A stretch of 35,070 nt of DNA, taken from assembly GCA_945865375.1 (NCBI GenBank), contig CAMBEJ010000045.1, positions 1 to 35,070 on the forward strand, written 5' to 3'. The position numbers and the translations under genes are program-made. Shown in pieces: positions 1 to 7,619 of the stretch. The stretch's first letter is position 1, and each line of letters starts with the position of its first letter. The stretch comes from Akkermansia muciniphila (lineage in GTDB: Bacteria > Verrucomicrobiota > Verrucomicrobiia > Limisphaerales > F1-80-MAGS106). Below the pieces are notes generated by a model. The model had not been told where the DNA came from. It searched no databases and worked only from the letters and a program-made list of their open reading frames with translations.

Positions 1-153
1 CACGGATAACACGGATAACACGGATGAGGAAAGGGAGCTGAGAGGGGTACTTTATCCGTGCTATCCGTGTTATCCGTGGTTAACTCTTCCCATTCTGCGG
101 TAGGTATTGTCCTCCGAACGACACCTCCCGGAAACGGTGAGTTGCACCCGCGG
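1..153. repeat. Palindromic intergenic repeat, copy A
   Basis: The left arm at 1-25 is built from the unit CACGGATAA. It is the reverse complement of 54-78 at 24 of 25 positions, with a 28-nt spacer, so the element can fold into a long hairpin. The whole stretch 10-153, including the non-palindromic tail from about 80, recurs in the same orientation at 27774-27917 with high identity. The copy may continue beyond the left edge of the window. No open frame or transposase is present, so it looks like a non-autonomous dispersed repeat. Confidence 0.85.
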
Positions 154-176
154 TGGGTGCCCATTTCAGATTTGGA

Positions 177-205
177 TTGATAATCAGGGGTGACTTGAGT
201 ATCTG
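177..205 (+). promoter_or_regulatory. Weak candidate sigma-70-type promoter before the VWA gene
   Basis: TTGATA (177-182) and TATCTG (200-205) are separated by 17 bases, 88 bases before the presumed ancestral start at 294. The -35 box fits well (5 of 6) and the -10 box poorly (3 of 6). Nothing else was recognised between the repeat at 1-153 and the VWA gene. This is a consensus match only. Confidence 0.2.
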
Positions 206-293
206 TGGACCAAACCCAATTGGTTGCAAACCACTTCAGCGTGGGCATCGTCTCGGTCATGGGGCGCGCCCTGCTAACGCCTTGGTTGGAGTG

Positions 294-1165
294 ATGGCTC
301 GCGTTCGCATAAAAGCTGCGAAAAATCTATCCCCTATTCCGCTGAAATCAGCCGTGCTAATCCCAGTTGCTTCGTGTTTTTAATCGACCAGTCTGGGTCA
401 ATGGTCGATCCGATTGCCGGGAGCGATGGCAAGAGAAAGTGCGACAGCGTTTCGGACGCGATCAATCGTCTGCTGCATAATCTGATTATTAAATGCGCGC
501 GCGGGGAGGGGGTGCGTAACTTCTACGAGGTTTGCGTAATTGGCTACGGGGCCACTGTGGCACCTGCGTTCAGCGGCCCTTTGGCCGGGCGCGATATCGT
601 CGCGTTAAGCGAGGTGGCTAACTCCCCTGCGCGCGTTGAGGAGCGAATCAAGAAAGTCAGCGATAGCGCGGGATGAGTGATTGAACAAAAAGTTCGGTTT
701 CCGCTCTGGTTCGAGCCTGTTGCGAAGGGGATCACACCGATGGGCAGGGCGCTGGCGATGGCTGCCAGTTTATTGGAGATATGGGTCGCCAAACACCGGA
801 ATTCGTATCCGCCTATCGTCATCAACATCACGGATGGCGAAGCGACGGACTCAGGTCCTGTGCCGCAGGCCACAGCTTTGACGGACCTTGGCACGGAGGA
901 CGGCAAGGTTCTTCTGTTCAATTGCCACATCTCAAGCCAGTTGACGGCCCCCATTGTTTTTCCTGAGAATGACGCGTCTCTTCCAGATGAGTTCTCCAGG
1001 GTGTTGTATTCTGTTTCCAGCCTGCTTCCCACAAGTTTGCGTGAACTGGCGAGAAGCGAAAACTTCACTTTGGGGCCGACATCGCGAGGCTTCGCGTTTA
1101 ATGCGGATCTTGTGGAGTTGATCCGCTTTTTGGATATCGGCACACGAGCCAGCAATTTGCGTTAA
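294..1165 (+). pseudogene. von Willebrand factor A domain protein, disrupted (frameshift and in-frame stop)
   Basis: VWA proteins of this type are cytosolic metal-binding adaptors, often encoded beside a PP2C phosphatase and a Ser/Thr kinase. The MIDAS site is recognisable: DQSGS at 386-400, the downstream Thr of GITPMGRAL, and the Asp of ITDGEA. Two lesions break the frame. First, the conserved N-terminal stretch PYSAEISRANPSCF (332-373) has no start codon in its own frame after the TAA at 275. It joins the frame of the ATG at 294 only if the A5 run at 321-325 had one more A. Second, TGA at 674-676 interrupts the domain between the DxSxS motif and the Thr/Asp ligands; a single change from GGA would explain it. 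The remaining frame runs cleanly to the TAA at 1163-1165. An intact gene would encode about 290 residues. Sequencing error is the main alternative. The PP2C gene starts 5-11 bases downstream. Confidence 0.75.
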
Positions 1166-1176
1166 CGAATTTGGCC

Positions 1177-1995
1177 ATGCTTCCGAGGGTCCAGACTTTC
1201 TGGTTGCCCAAGCAGGGCAACACTGCCGAGGAATACGAGGATGCCTTTGCCTACTCGCTTGCATCGCGTCGATTTGGTGTGGCCGACCGGGCCACGGAGT
1301 CGTCCTTCGCGGACCTCTGGGCTCAGAACCTCGTTCAGGCATTCTCAGAAAAGCCTCCTTTTGGATCCGAGCTGGCGGGTTGGCTAGAGCCGATGCAATC
1401 AGCATGGCGCGAGGCGGTGCCCTGGGACCGGTTGCCATGGTTTGCGGAAGAGAAGGCCAAGAATGGTGCCTTCGCGACTCTCGTGGGAATTGAGTTCTTG
1501 GGGTGCGCGCCTCGGCCTGTTCCGCCGCCTCCGCCCAAAATCGCGTTCTGGGAGAGATTCTTTGGGCACTCCCTGCCCCAGCCCGTTCCCGAATTTGATC
1601 CGAAGCCAAAGTGGAGGGCGTTTTCAGTCGGAGACAGTTGTTTATTCCAAATCCGAGGTGGGCGCATGCTGGCTTCGTTTCCGATCGACAAGGCCGAGCA
1701 ATTCAACGCTCGTCCGCTTTTGCTGTGCAGCAATCCTTCCTGGAATCATACGGTGCGCCATGCATTGAAAACGTTGGAGAGCACGTATGACTCGGGCGAT
1801 TGCTTTTTGCTTGCGACGGATGCGCTCGCTCATTGGTTCTTGAGCCATTGTGAGGCGGGTGGCAAGCTCTGGAATTCACTTCTCGCGTTGAAGAGCGATT
1901 CGGATTACGCCGCTTTTATTGGTCAGGAACGTCAGGAGGGTCATCTGAAGAATGATGATACCACCCTGATGCTCGTGCGCTGGGAGTCGGATTGA
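1177..1995 (+). CDS. PP2C-type protein serine/threonine phosphatase
   Basis: The gene encodes 272 residues from the ATG at 1177; a TTG at 1171 is an alternative start. It has the ordered PP2C blocks: GNTAEEYEDAF near the N-terminus (first acidic pair), VADRATESSF (second metal motif), GAFATLVGIEF, FSVGDSCLF, LLATDALAHW, and the C-terminal NDDTTLMLV with its metal-binding Asp pair. The family removes phosphate from Ser/Thr using two Mn or Mg ions. The second motif is normally DGA and here reads DRA (GAC CGG GCC, one base from GGG), so metal binding may be impaired. A proline-rich stretch (PRPVPPPPP) interrupts the middle. It lies between the broken VWA gene and the kinase gene in one transcriptional direction, so the kinase or its targets are the likely substrates. 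This matches the VWA-PP2C-kinase triads described around Ter-type systems, although no TerD-family gene is visible here. Confidence 0.85.
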   Translation: MLPRVQTFWLPKQGNTAEEYEDAFAYSLASRRFGVADRATESSFADLWAQNLVQAFSEKPPFGSELAGWLEPMQSAWREAVPWDRLPWFAEEKAKNGAFATLVGIEFLGCAPRPVPPPPPKIAFWERFFGHSLPQPVPEFDPKPKWRAFSVGDSCLFQIRGGRMLASFPIDKAEQFNARPLLLCSNPSWNHTVRHALKTLESTYDSGDCFLLATDALAHWFLSHCEAGGKLWNSLLALKSDSDYAAFIGQERQEGHLKNDDTTLMLVRWESD

Positions 1996-2015
1996 GCTCT
2001 TGAAAGATCACGCTT

Positions 2016-4487
2016 ATGAATTGGGCGAATCATACCGACTATCAGGACTCCATTCAAAACCCGCAGCATTCATTCAGCGAACCCGATCTGAAGGTGGCGA
2101 CCATCGCCAACGACATGCTGGGTTTGCCGAGGGTCATGTCGGGTAACTTCGCAAGCGTGTATGAGCTTGAAACAGGCGGCCAAAAATGGGCGATCCGCTG
2201 TTTTGTCAGACAGGTGAGCGGCCAGCAAGCCCGTTATACGATCCTCAGCAAACATCTCAGCACCGTCGGCCTGTCCTCAATCGTCAAGTTCGAGTATATC
2301 ACCAAGGGAATCAACGTTCGAAATGAGTGGTATCCCATCGTGAAAATGGAGTGGGTGAAGGGTGTGCCCATGCACGTTTTCGTGGATGAAAATCATCAGG
2401 ACGGGGTGTTGATGGCCCGACTTGCGGAGCAGTGGCGGGAACTCCTCCGAGGCATCCGCTCCCATCACATTGCGCATGGGGACCTTCAGCATGGCAACGT
2501 CATGGTGACGCCGGAACGCGAATTTCGGTTGGTCGATTACGACGGCATGTATGTCCCTGGATTTGGCCGTGGACGCAGTCCGGAATTGGGCCATGCCAAC
2601 TATCAGCATCCGCGGCGAACACCGGACTATTATGAGGAGGCGCTCGATAACTTTGGAGCATTGATTGGTTACGCCAGTTTCTTGGCGATCTCGAAAGAGC
2701 CTCAATTGTGGGCCGAATTCTCGACTGGCGATAACTTGTTGTTTGTGGCCTCCGATTTTCACAACCCGCAAAAGTCCAAGATCATCGAGCGCCTGAAGAA
2801 CAGTCCGGATCAACGGGTCAAGTTGCTCGCGGCGCTCATCGAATGGGCGTGCCTGCGGCCCGTTGCGATGGTTCCCGACTTTTTGGAAACCGCGGAGTTG
2901 GTCGAGCAAGGAAAGCTGCCCGTCGATCTCAACGCGGCGGCGGCGCCGATTTCTACAGCGACTCCCAACTGGATGGCCGAGGAGGCACCCTCATCGCCGC
3001 CTGCTGGCACCCGGATAGCCCCGACTGGCGCTGGGGGAACTCGGATGGCCCCCGCTGTTTCAGCCACGCGCGCCTCGGGAGATTCGAAACCCGTGACCAC
3101 ATCGGCCTGGAGCGGGACCCGGGGCGCTGAGGAGGATCGACCGGCTCCAGCACGTGCTTTGGCACCTGCGCCAACGGTCGATGCGGACCATTCCGGAGGC
3201 TTGAACCTCTGGCCGCTTGCGGCCGTGGGGCTGGCTTTGCTGGCTTTGGTACCCTCGCTTCGGTTGATCGCTGGATCAGGTTCCTTTATCTGTGGTTTGG
3301 TGGGGCTTCTTCGCGGAGGCACAGGGCAGACACCGAACAAATGGGTAGGCGTGGGCGGAGGCATGCTGGGCGTCGCCCTGGCTGTTTGGGGGGCGATGGA
3401 GATGAAGAAATCGTCATCGACGGAGCCAACCTCAGTGGAGGAGGCAACGGAATCCTCCACCGCTCCAGTTGGATCCCCACCCGTTTCACAGCAAAAGGAA
3501 CGTCCCCTCAACACCCTCACCACGGCAAATCCTCGCGCCGTGACTCCAAACCAGGACGAAAGTGCCAAACCTGCCTCATTGCCGGAGCTTAAATTGCGAC
3601 CGATAGGCCTCCTCAAGGGGCATGCAAAATCAGTGGATTCGCTCGCGTTTGCACACGACAGCCTGACGTTGGCAAGCGGCGGCGCCGACGGGACTGTCCG
3701 GTTGTGGGATGCTCAGTCTGGTGAGCTTCGACATACGCTGTCTGGGATCACGGAGGGAGTCGAATCCATGACGTTTTCGCCCAATAATCAGGTGCTCCAC
3801 GTCGTGGCGATGGATAACACGCTCACGCTCTGGGAGGTCGCCACCGGGAAGTTGCGGAAAACCGCTGCGGATCATCGGAAGACCATCTGGCCGGTCGCCG
3901 TGTCGCCCGACGGAGCTTGGGTGGCAAGCGGCACGAGGAACAGAAAGGTGGTTCGGCTTCTGGATTTGGTCAGCGGCGCGACACGCGCGGAATTCTCGGA
4001 TCAAGAGAGTTGGATTAAATCGGTCGATTTCTCAAATGATGGGAAGCTGGTCGTGAGCCAGTCCTTCGATGATGCCGTTCGAATTTGGGACACCGCTTCG
4101 GGCCGGTCGCGACAGAGTTTTACCGTGTCGAGCAACACGCTCAACGGCGTGGTGATCTCCAAGGACAATCGGTTTGCAGCCTGCGCTGTTGAGGCGCGTG
4201 ATGTGGGTGTTTGGGAGGTGGACACAGGAAAACAGATTCACCGCCTTTCAGGCCATGGACCGGAGCTGAAAAGTCTCTGTTTTTTTTCCAACGGCGCCTT
4301 TTTGGCCAGCGGAGGGGATGATCGTACGATCCGAATATGGGATTTAAAAGCCGGTGTCGCACGCTCCACTCTGACGGCCCATGAGGCTGCCGTCACATCC
4401 CTCGCGATCAGTGCGGATGGGAAGCAGCTTGCGTCGGGCGGTGCCGACAAACTGGTCAAATTGTGGGACTCAACAGCGCTGCGATGA
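2016..4487 (+). CDS. Protein kinase-like / membrane / WD40-repeat fusion protein
   Basis: The protein has 823 residues. Residues about 35-280 form a kinase-like domain: a glycine-loop equivalent SGNFASVYE, catalytic loop HGDLQHGN (154-161, Asp156 and Asn161), and DYDG (174-177) in place of DFG. The beta-3 lysine position appears to be Arg61 (WAIRCF), which may be normal for this triad-associated family or may reduce ATP binding. A Pro/Ala/Thr linker with repeated GTR(I/M)AP follows (about 320-390). Hydrophobic segments at about 396-462 give two or three membrane helices. Residues about 531-820 hold seven WD40 repeats (GGADGTVRLWD, SFDDAVRIWD, GGDDRTIRIWD and others), enough for one closed propeller. 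Whether the propeller is cytoplasmic or outside depends on the helix count. The start lies 20 bases after the phosphatase stop, so the genes are probably co-transcribed. Kinase activity is not certain. Confidence 0.85.
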   Translation: MNWANHTDYQDSIQNPQHSFSEPDLKVATIANDMLGLPRVMSGNFASVYELETGGQKWAIRCFVRQVSGQQARYTILSKHLSTVGLSSIVKFEYITKGINVRNEWYPIVKMEWVKGVPMHVFVDENHQDGVLMARLAEQWRELLRGIRSHHIAHGDLQHGNVMVTPEREFRLVDYDGMYVPGFGRGRSPELGHANYQHPRRTPDYYEEALDNFGALIGYASFLAISKEPQLWAEFSTGDNLLFVASDFHNPQKSKIIERLKNSPDQRVKLLAALIEWACLRPVAMVPDFLETAELVEQGKLPVDLNAAAAPISTATPNWMAEEAPSSPPAGTRIAPTGAGGTRMAPAVSATRASGDSKPVTTSAWSGTRGAEEDRPAPARALAPAPTVDADHSGGLNLWPLAAVGLALLALVPSLRLIAGSGSFICGLVGLLRGGTGQTPNKWVGVGGGMLGVALAVWGAMEMKKSSSTEPTSVEEATESSTAPVGSPPVSQQKERPLNTLTTANPRAVTPNQDESAKPASLPELKLRPIGLLKGHAKSVDSLAFAHDSLTLASGGADGTVRLWDAQSGELRHTLSGITEGVESMTFSPNNQVLHVVAMDNTLTLWEVATGKLRKTAADHRKTIWPVAVSPDGAWVASGTRNRKVVRLLDLVSGATRAEFSDQESWIKSVDFSNDGKLVVSQSFDDAVRIWDTASGRSRQSFTVSSNTLNGVVISKDNRFAACAVEARDVGVWEVDTGKQIHRLSGHGPELKSLCFFSNGAFLASGGDDRTIRIWDLKAGVARSTLTAHEAAVTSLAISADGKQLASGGADKLVKLWDSTALR

Positions 4488-4567
4488 AGTCCCTTTGCCG
4501 TTTGTTTTGCAAATCCCAGTTCTTACTCCTTGAATTTGTCCAAGAAAAGTTCTATCAAGGAAATGTA

Positions 4568-5638
4568 ATGTCGTTGAGTTTCCTCAAATCGAAGCCACAA
4601 AGGAAGGATCACATACTGGCTATCGATCTGGGAGTTCGCTACACCAAGGCCATTCATCTGCAAAGGAAGGGCTCCGTTTATCAGTTGGCGAACTTTGTGC
4701 TTCAGGATGCGCCAGTTTATGAAAAGGGCCTATCAGTCGAGGTTCTTGGGCAGCACATCAAGACTGTGGCCACCACTTTGGGGATGCGCACCAAACAGAT
4801 CGTTTTGGTGGCTGGGGTAGGCGATTCCATTGTGCGAGATGCCGAGCTCCCACTGTCGCCCGTGGCGGATTTGCGGGCGATGATCAAGCTCAACAGTAAG
4901 AATTATTTACAACAGGATTTACCCGACTATATTTTCGATTGTTTCATCCAGAGCATGGTCGAGCAGCGGGCTGACGCCGAAAAGATGCCCGCCAAGGCGA
5001 GGGTGATTGTCGCCGGGGCAAAGCGGCAATATGTCCAAGATTTGCAGTCGGCTGCGAAGAGCGCTGGATTGGTGGCGGAACATATTTTCCCTTCGTTGCT
5101 CGGTCCCGCCAACGCCTTCGAAATTTCGGACCCCGAGGCGTTTGGCAGAGATGTCGTGGCTTTGGTGGATTTGGGCTTCAGACATTCCACTATCACTGTT
5201 CTCATGCAAGGCAAGGTGGCTCTCTTTCGTGTGGTCGGGATTGGTGGGGATAAGCTCACGAGCGGGATCGCCGAGACCATGGGGATTAGCTACGCTGAGG
5301 GGGAGGGTATCAAAGTGGGGATGGCCGAGGAAGTCCAGTCCATCATGACTCCGTTGCTTTCTCCTTTGGGTCGCGAACTGCGCGCGTCGGTCGATTTTTT
5401 TGAACATCAGAGCGACAAGGCTGTGGGGCAGGTGCTTATTTCGGGCGGCGCTGCGTTGTCGGACTTCATCCTCCAGACGCTTCAAAGTGATTTAATGGTG
5501 CCGTGTAAGAGTTGGAACCCTTTCGCGTCAATTGGAATCGCGATGTCTGAGGACAAAGCGGCGGAGCTCGCAAAGATCGCCCCGCAATTTGTGGTGGTCG
5601 CGGGTGCTGCCGTTTCTGCGATGCCCCCTGCGGCTTGA
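4568..5638 (+). CDS. pilM: PilM, actin-like type IV pilus / T2SS assembly ATPase
   Basis: The protein has 356 residues from the ATG at 4568. AAGGA at 4557-4561 lies six bases upstream and decides this start; the frame stays open to 4463 but that extension overlaps the kinase gene and adds nothing family-like. It has the actin/FtsA fold signatures: phosphate-1 loop AIDLGVRYTKAIHL, phosphate-2 loop LVDLGFRHSTITVL, then RVVGIGGDKLT, and the adenosine motif VLISGGAALSDF near the C-terminus. PilM is a cytoplasmic ATP-binding protein that forms a ring under the inner membrane and binds the N-terminal tail of PilN. The PilN gene follows nine bases later. PilM opens a PilM-N-O-P-secretin cluster on this strand. 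Confidence 0.93.
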   Translation: MSLSFLKSKPQRKDHILAIDLGVRYTKAIHLQRKGSVYQLANFVLQDAPVYEKGLSVEVLGQHIKTVATTLGMRTKQIVLVAGVGDSIVRDAELPLSPVADLRAMIKLNSKNYLQQDLPDYIFDCFIQSMVEQRADAEKMPAKARVIVAGAKRQYVQDLQSAAKSAGLVAEHIFPSLLGPANAFEISDPEAFGRDVVALVDLGFRHSTITVLMQGKVALFRVVGIGGDKLTSGIAETMGISYAEGEGIKVGMAEEVQSIMTPLLSPLGRELRASVDFFEHQSDKAVGQVLISGGAALSDFILQTLQSDLMVPCKSWNPFASIGIAMSEDKAAELAKIAPQFVVVAGAAVSAMPPAA

Positions 5639-5647
5639 GCCGTTGTT

Positions 5648-6355
5648 ATGCCAATAAGGATCAATTTACTTGCCGAACAACTGGCCGCTGAGGAGATCCG
5701 CAAACGCGATCCCGTCAAGCGGGCTTATTGGATCGCAGGGGCTCTGGTGGGGCTGGTGCTGGTCTATACGGGTTTGTTGCAAGTTCGCGTGTCCCGTGCT
5801 GCGAGTGAATTACTGGCTGAAAACGCCAAATGGAAGGCCCTCGAGACAAGGTACAACCAGGTCCAAAAGGATTTTACACGAACCACTGTCATCGAAGCCC
5901 AGTTGGACGCGCTGGATCGTCTTTCGACCAATCGGTTTTTGTGGGGGAACTCTCTGAGTGCTCTCCAGCTCACAGTGTTGGCTGGGGTCGAAGTCACCAA
6001 GCTCACCGGACGTCAGACATTCGAATTTGTGGAGCCCATTCCAACCAAGATAGTTAAATCTGGAGGCGTGACCAACGTCATCCCCGGGAAGCTGGGAAGT
6101 TCTCGTCAAACACTGCGAATGGCGATTAAGGGAATGGACTTGTCTCCTGTTGCTGGGAGCCAGATCATTCCCTACAGGGACGCTCTCCTCGCGTCTCCAT
6201 ACTTCTCCAGCGAGTTGAAAAAAAGCAAGGTGGCTTTTGTGGAACAGTCCTCTCCACAGCTTGATCCGGCAACCAAGCGGATGTACATCGATTTCACCCT
6301 GGAAATTCAATTTCAGGAGGCTTTGAGAACCAACAGAATGATCCTGTTTCGGTAG
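5648..6355 (+). CDS. pilN: PilN-like inner-membrane assembly protein
   Basis: The protein has 235 residues with PilN architecture. It has a short cytoplasmic tail MPIRINLLAE containing the INLL motif that docks into PilM, then one membrane helix at about 26-46 (WIAGALVGLVLVYTGLL). A coiled-coil-prone segment follows (LLAENAKWKALETRYNQVQ), then a periplasmic alpha/beta domain. It is somewhat longer than typical PilN proteins. In known systems PilN pairs with PilO to span the periplasm and links PilM in the cytoplasm to the secretin via PilP. Order and spacing (9 bases after pilM, 19 before pilO) support co-translation. Confidence 0.85.
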   Translation: MPIRINLLAEQLAAEEIRKRDPVKRAYWIAGALVGLVLVYTGLLQVRVSRAASELLAENAKWKALETRYNQVQKDFTRTTVIEAQLDALDRLSTNRFLWGNSLSALQLTVLAGVEVTKLTGRQTFEFVEPIPTKIVKSGGVTNVIPGKLGSSRQTLRMAIKGMDLSPVAGSQIIPYRDALLASPYFSSELKKSKVAFVEQSSPQLDPATKRMYIDFTLEIQFQEALRTNRMILFR

Positions 6356-6374
6356 TTGAAAGTTCTCACGCGTT

Positions 6375-6959
6375 ATGATTAAGCTCTCTAAGGAACAGCA
6401 GAAGCAACTCATATTCATCGTGGTTGGAACCCTCGTCGTGGTGGGGGGATTGTGGTATGGCGTGATTGGCGTTCAAGCAGACGCGCTCGCTCAGACAATC
6501 AAGAAAAAAAGCGACGCTGAGTCGAAGCTCTCGAAATTTCAACTCTATGTGACGAACGCTCCCATCATTCAGAGCAACTTAGTCACGGCGGCAACGCGTT
6601 TGAAATCACTGGAGGACGAAATGCCATCCGGAGATATATATTCTTGGTTTGTCGATACGCTCACAAAGTTCAAAGGGTCGCATGCAGTGGACAACGTGAT
6701 CCCGAAGCGCGAAAACTTGGGGAGGTTTGAGCTTCTGCCTGATTTTCCTTACACAAACACCGCTACCTGGCACGTCACTATGGAGGCACCCTACAACGAG
6801 GTCGGCAAATTCCTCGCAGACTTTGAAAACAAGTTTCCGCACACCTTCATCAATGGCTTGGAACTCACGTTGCCTCCTATTATCGATCCGTTGTCGCCCG
6901 AGAAGTTGCTGATTGATTTTGAGGTCGTGGCTCTTGTCAAACCGTCGTCGTCGCCATGA
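6375..6959 (+). CDS. pilO: PilO-like inner-membrane assembly protein
   Basis: The protein has 194 residues. It has a short N-terminal cytoplasmic stretch, one membrane helix at about 13-34 (IFIVVGTLVVVGGLWYGVIGV), a heptad-like region (TIKKKSDAESKLSKF) and a small periplasmic domain. The fold and position match PilO/GspM proteins, which heterodimerise with PilN/GspL. Sequence in this family is poorly conserved, so the call relies on topology and gene order. Its stop codon overlaps the next start (ATGA at 6956-6959), a sign of translational coupling to the PilP-like gene. Confidence 0.8.
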   Translation: MIKLSKEQQKQLIFIVVGTLVVVGGLWYGVIGVQADALAQTIKKKSDAESKLSKFQLYVTNAPIIQSNLVTAATRLKSLEDEMPSGDIYSWFVDTLTKFKGSHAVDNVIPKRENLGRFELLPDFPYTNTATWHVTMEAPYNEVGKFLADFENKFPHTFINGLELTLPPIIDPLSPEKLLIDFEVVALVKPSSSP

Positions 6960-7498
6960 AGAATTCTGTTTTGAAATATCTCAAGACCGCTGCGGCCGCA
7001 GACCGCTTCTTCGGAGTCCTCGCGGTGCTGGGTTCTGTAGTGGCAGCGCAAGTGCTCGCCGCCCCGGCGAAGGCAGCAAAGCTGACGCCAGTAACCAAGG
7101 TGGTGACGAATGCCCCGGTTGTCTTTGTCGTGCCGAAATCTATATTTATCGATGACCCCGCCAAAGGGCTTGATCCGTTTTTTCCGAAATCTGAACGGCG
7201 CTTGACCAACAACGCCTCTTCCGATCCACGCCGCGGATCGAACATCCTTTCAGGGGTCAGTGTAAGCGATCCCAGGACGTTTCTTGCCATGCTGAATCTC
7301 CAGGGGATTTCTCGGGCGGCCAGAGGGAATCGATTGGCCGTGATCAACAACCATACTTTTACCCTGGGTGAAGCGTCCACAATCAGGTTGGGTGGAGCCA
7401 CAAATGTGGTGACGTGTGAAGACATTAAAGACGGTTTCGTCGTGGTCTCTGTTCGGGGTGTGGCCGAGAAAAAAACGCTCTTTCTCCCCAGCAAATGA
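6956..7498 (+). CDS. PilP/GspC-like periplasmic linker protein
   Basis: The protein has 180 residues. An N-terminal hydrophobic segment (FFGVLAVLGSVVAAQVLA, about 18-35) acts as a signal peptide or anchor. A linker with the DPFFPKS motif follows, then a C-terminal beta domain (about 100-180; LNLQGISRAARGNRLAVIN, then VVVSVRGVAEKKTLFLP). Such a DPF linker followed by a small beta-barrel that restates LxxI and binds the secretin N0 domain is typical of PilP and the GspC homology region. No lipobox is evident, unlike classical PilP. It overlaps pilO by four bases and precedes the secretin gene, where PilP is normally found. The exact subfamily is uncertain. Confidence 0.65.
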   Translation: MKNSVLKYLKTAAAADRFFGVLAVLGSVVAAQVLAAPAKAAKLTPVTKVVTNAPVVFVVPKSIFIDDPAKGLDPFFPKSERRLTNNASSDPRRGSNILSGVSVSDPRTFLAMLNLQGISRAARGNRLAVINNHTFTLGEASTIRLGGATNVVTCEDIKDGFVVVSVRGVAEKKTLFLPSK

Positions 7499-7619
7499 CC
7501 TTGCTTATTTTTATGAGAACCATGAAGGGACGTCAGGATCGTGAGCAGGCTGAGGGGTTCGGTCCTGGCAATCTGGCTGGGCAAATCCCGGGAGCAAATA
7601 TTTTAACTTAGTTACTCGC

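Noticed and set aside
674..676. In-frame TGA in the VWA gene as selenocysteine or programmed readthrough
   Set aside because: The downstream sequence shows only a four-pair hairpin (GAAC/GTTC) and no typical bacterial SECIS, the position is not a Cys site in such proteins, and a second lesion lies upstream in the same gene.
294..4487. Full tellurite-resistance (Ter) locus
   Set aside because: Only the VWA, PP2C and kinase components are seen; no TerD, TerB or TerC family gene is in the window.
4530..4558. TTGAAT-N17-TATCAA as a pilM promoter
   Set aside because: The -10 box overlaps the AAGGA ribosome-binding site and the transcript would start about five bases before the ATG, losing the Shine-Dalgarno.
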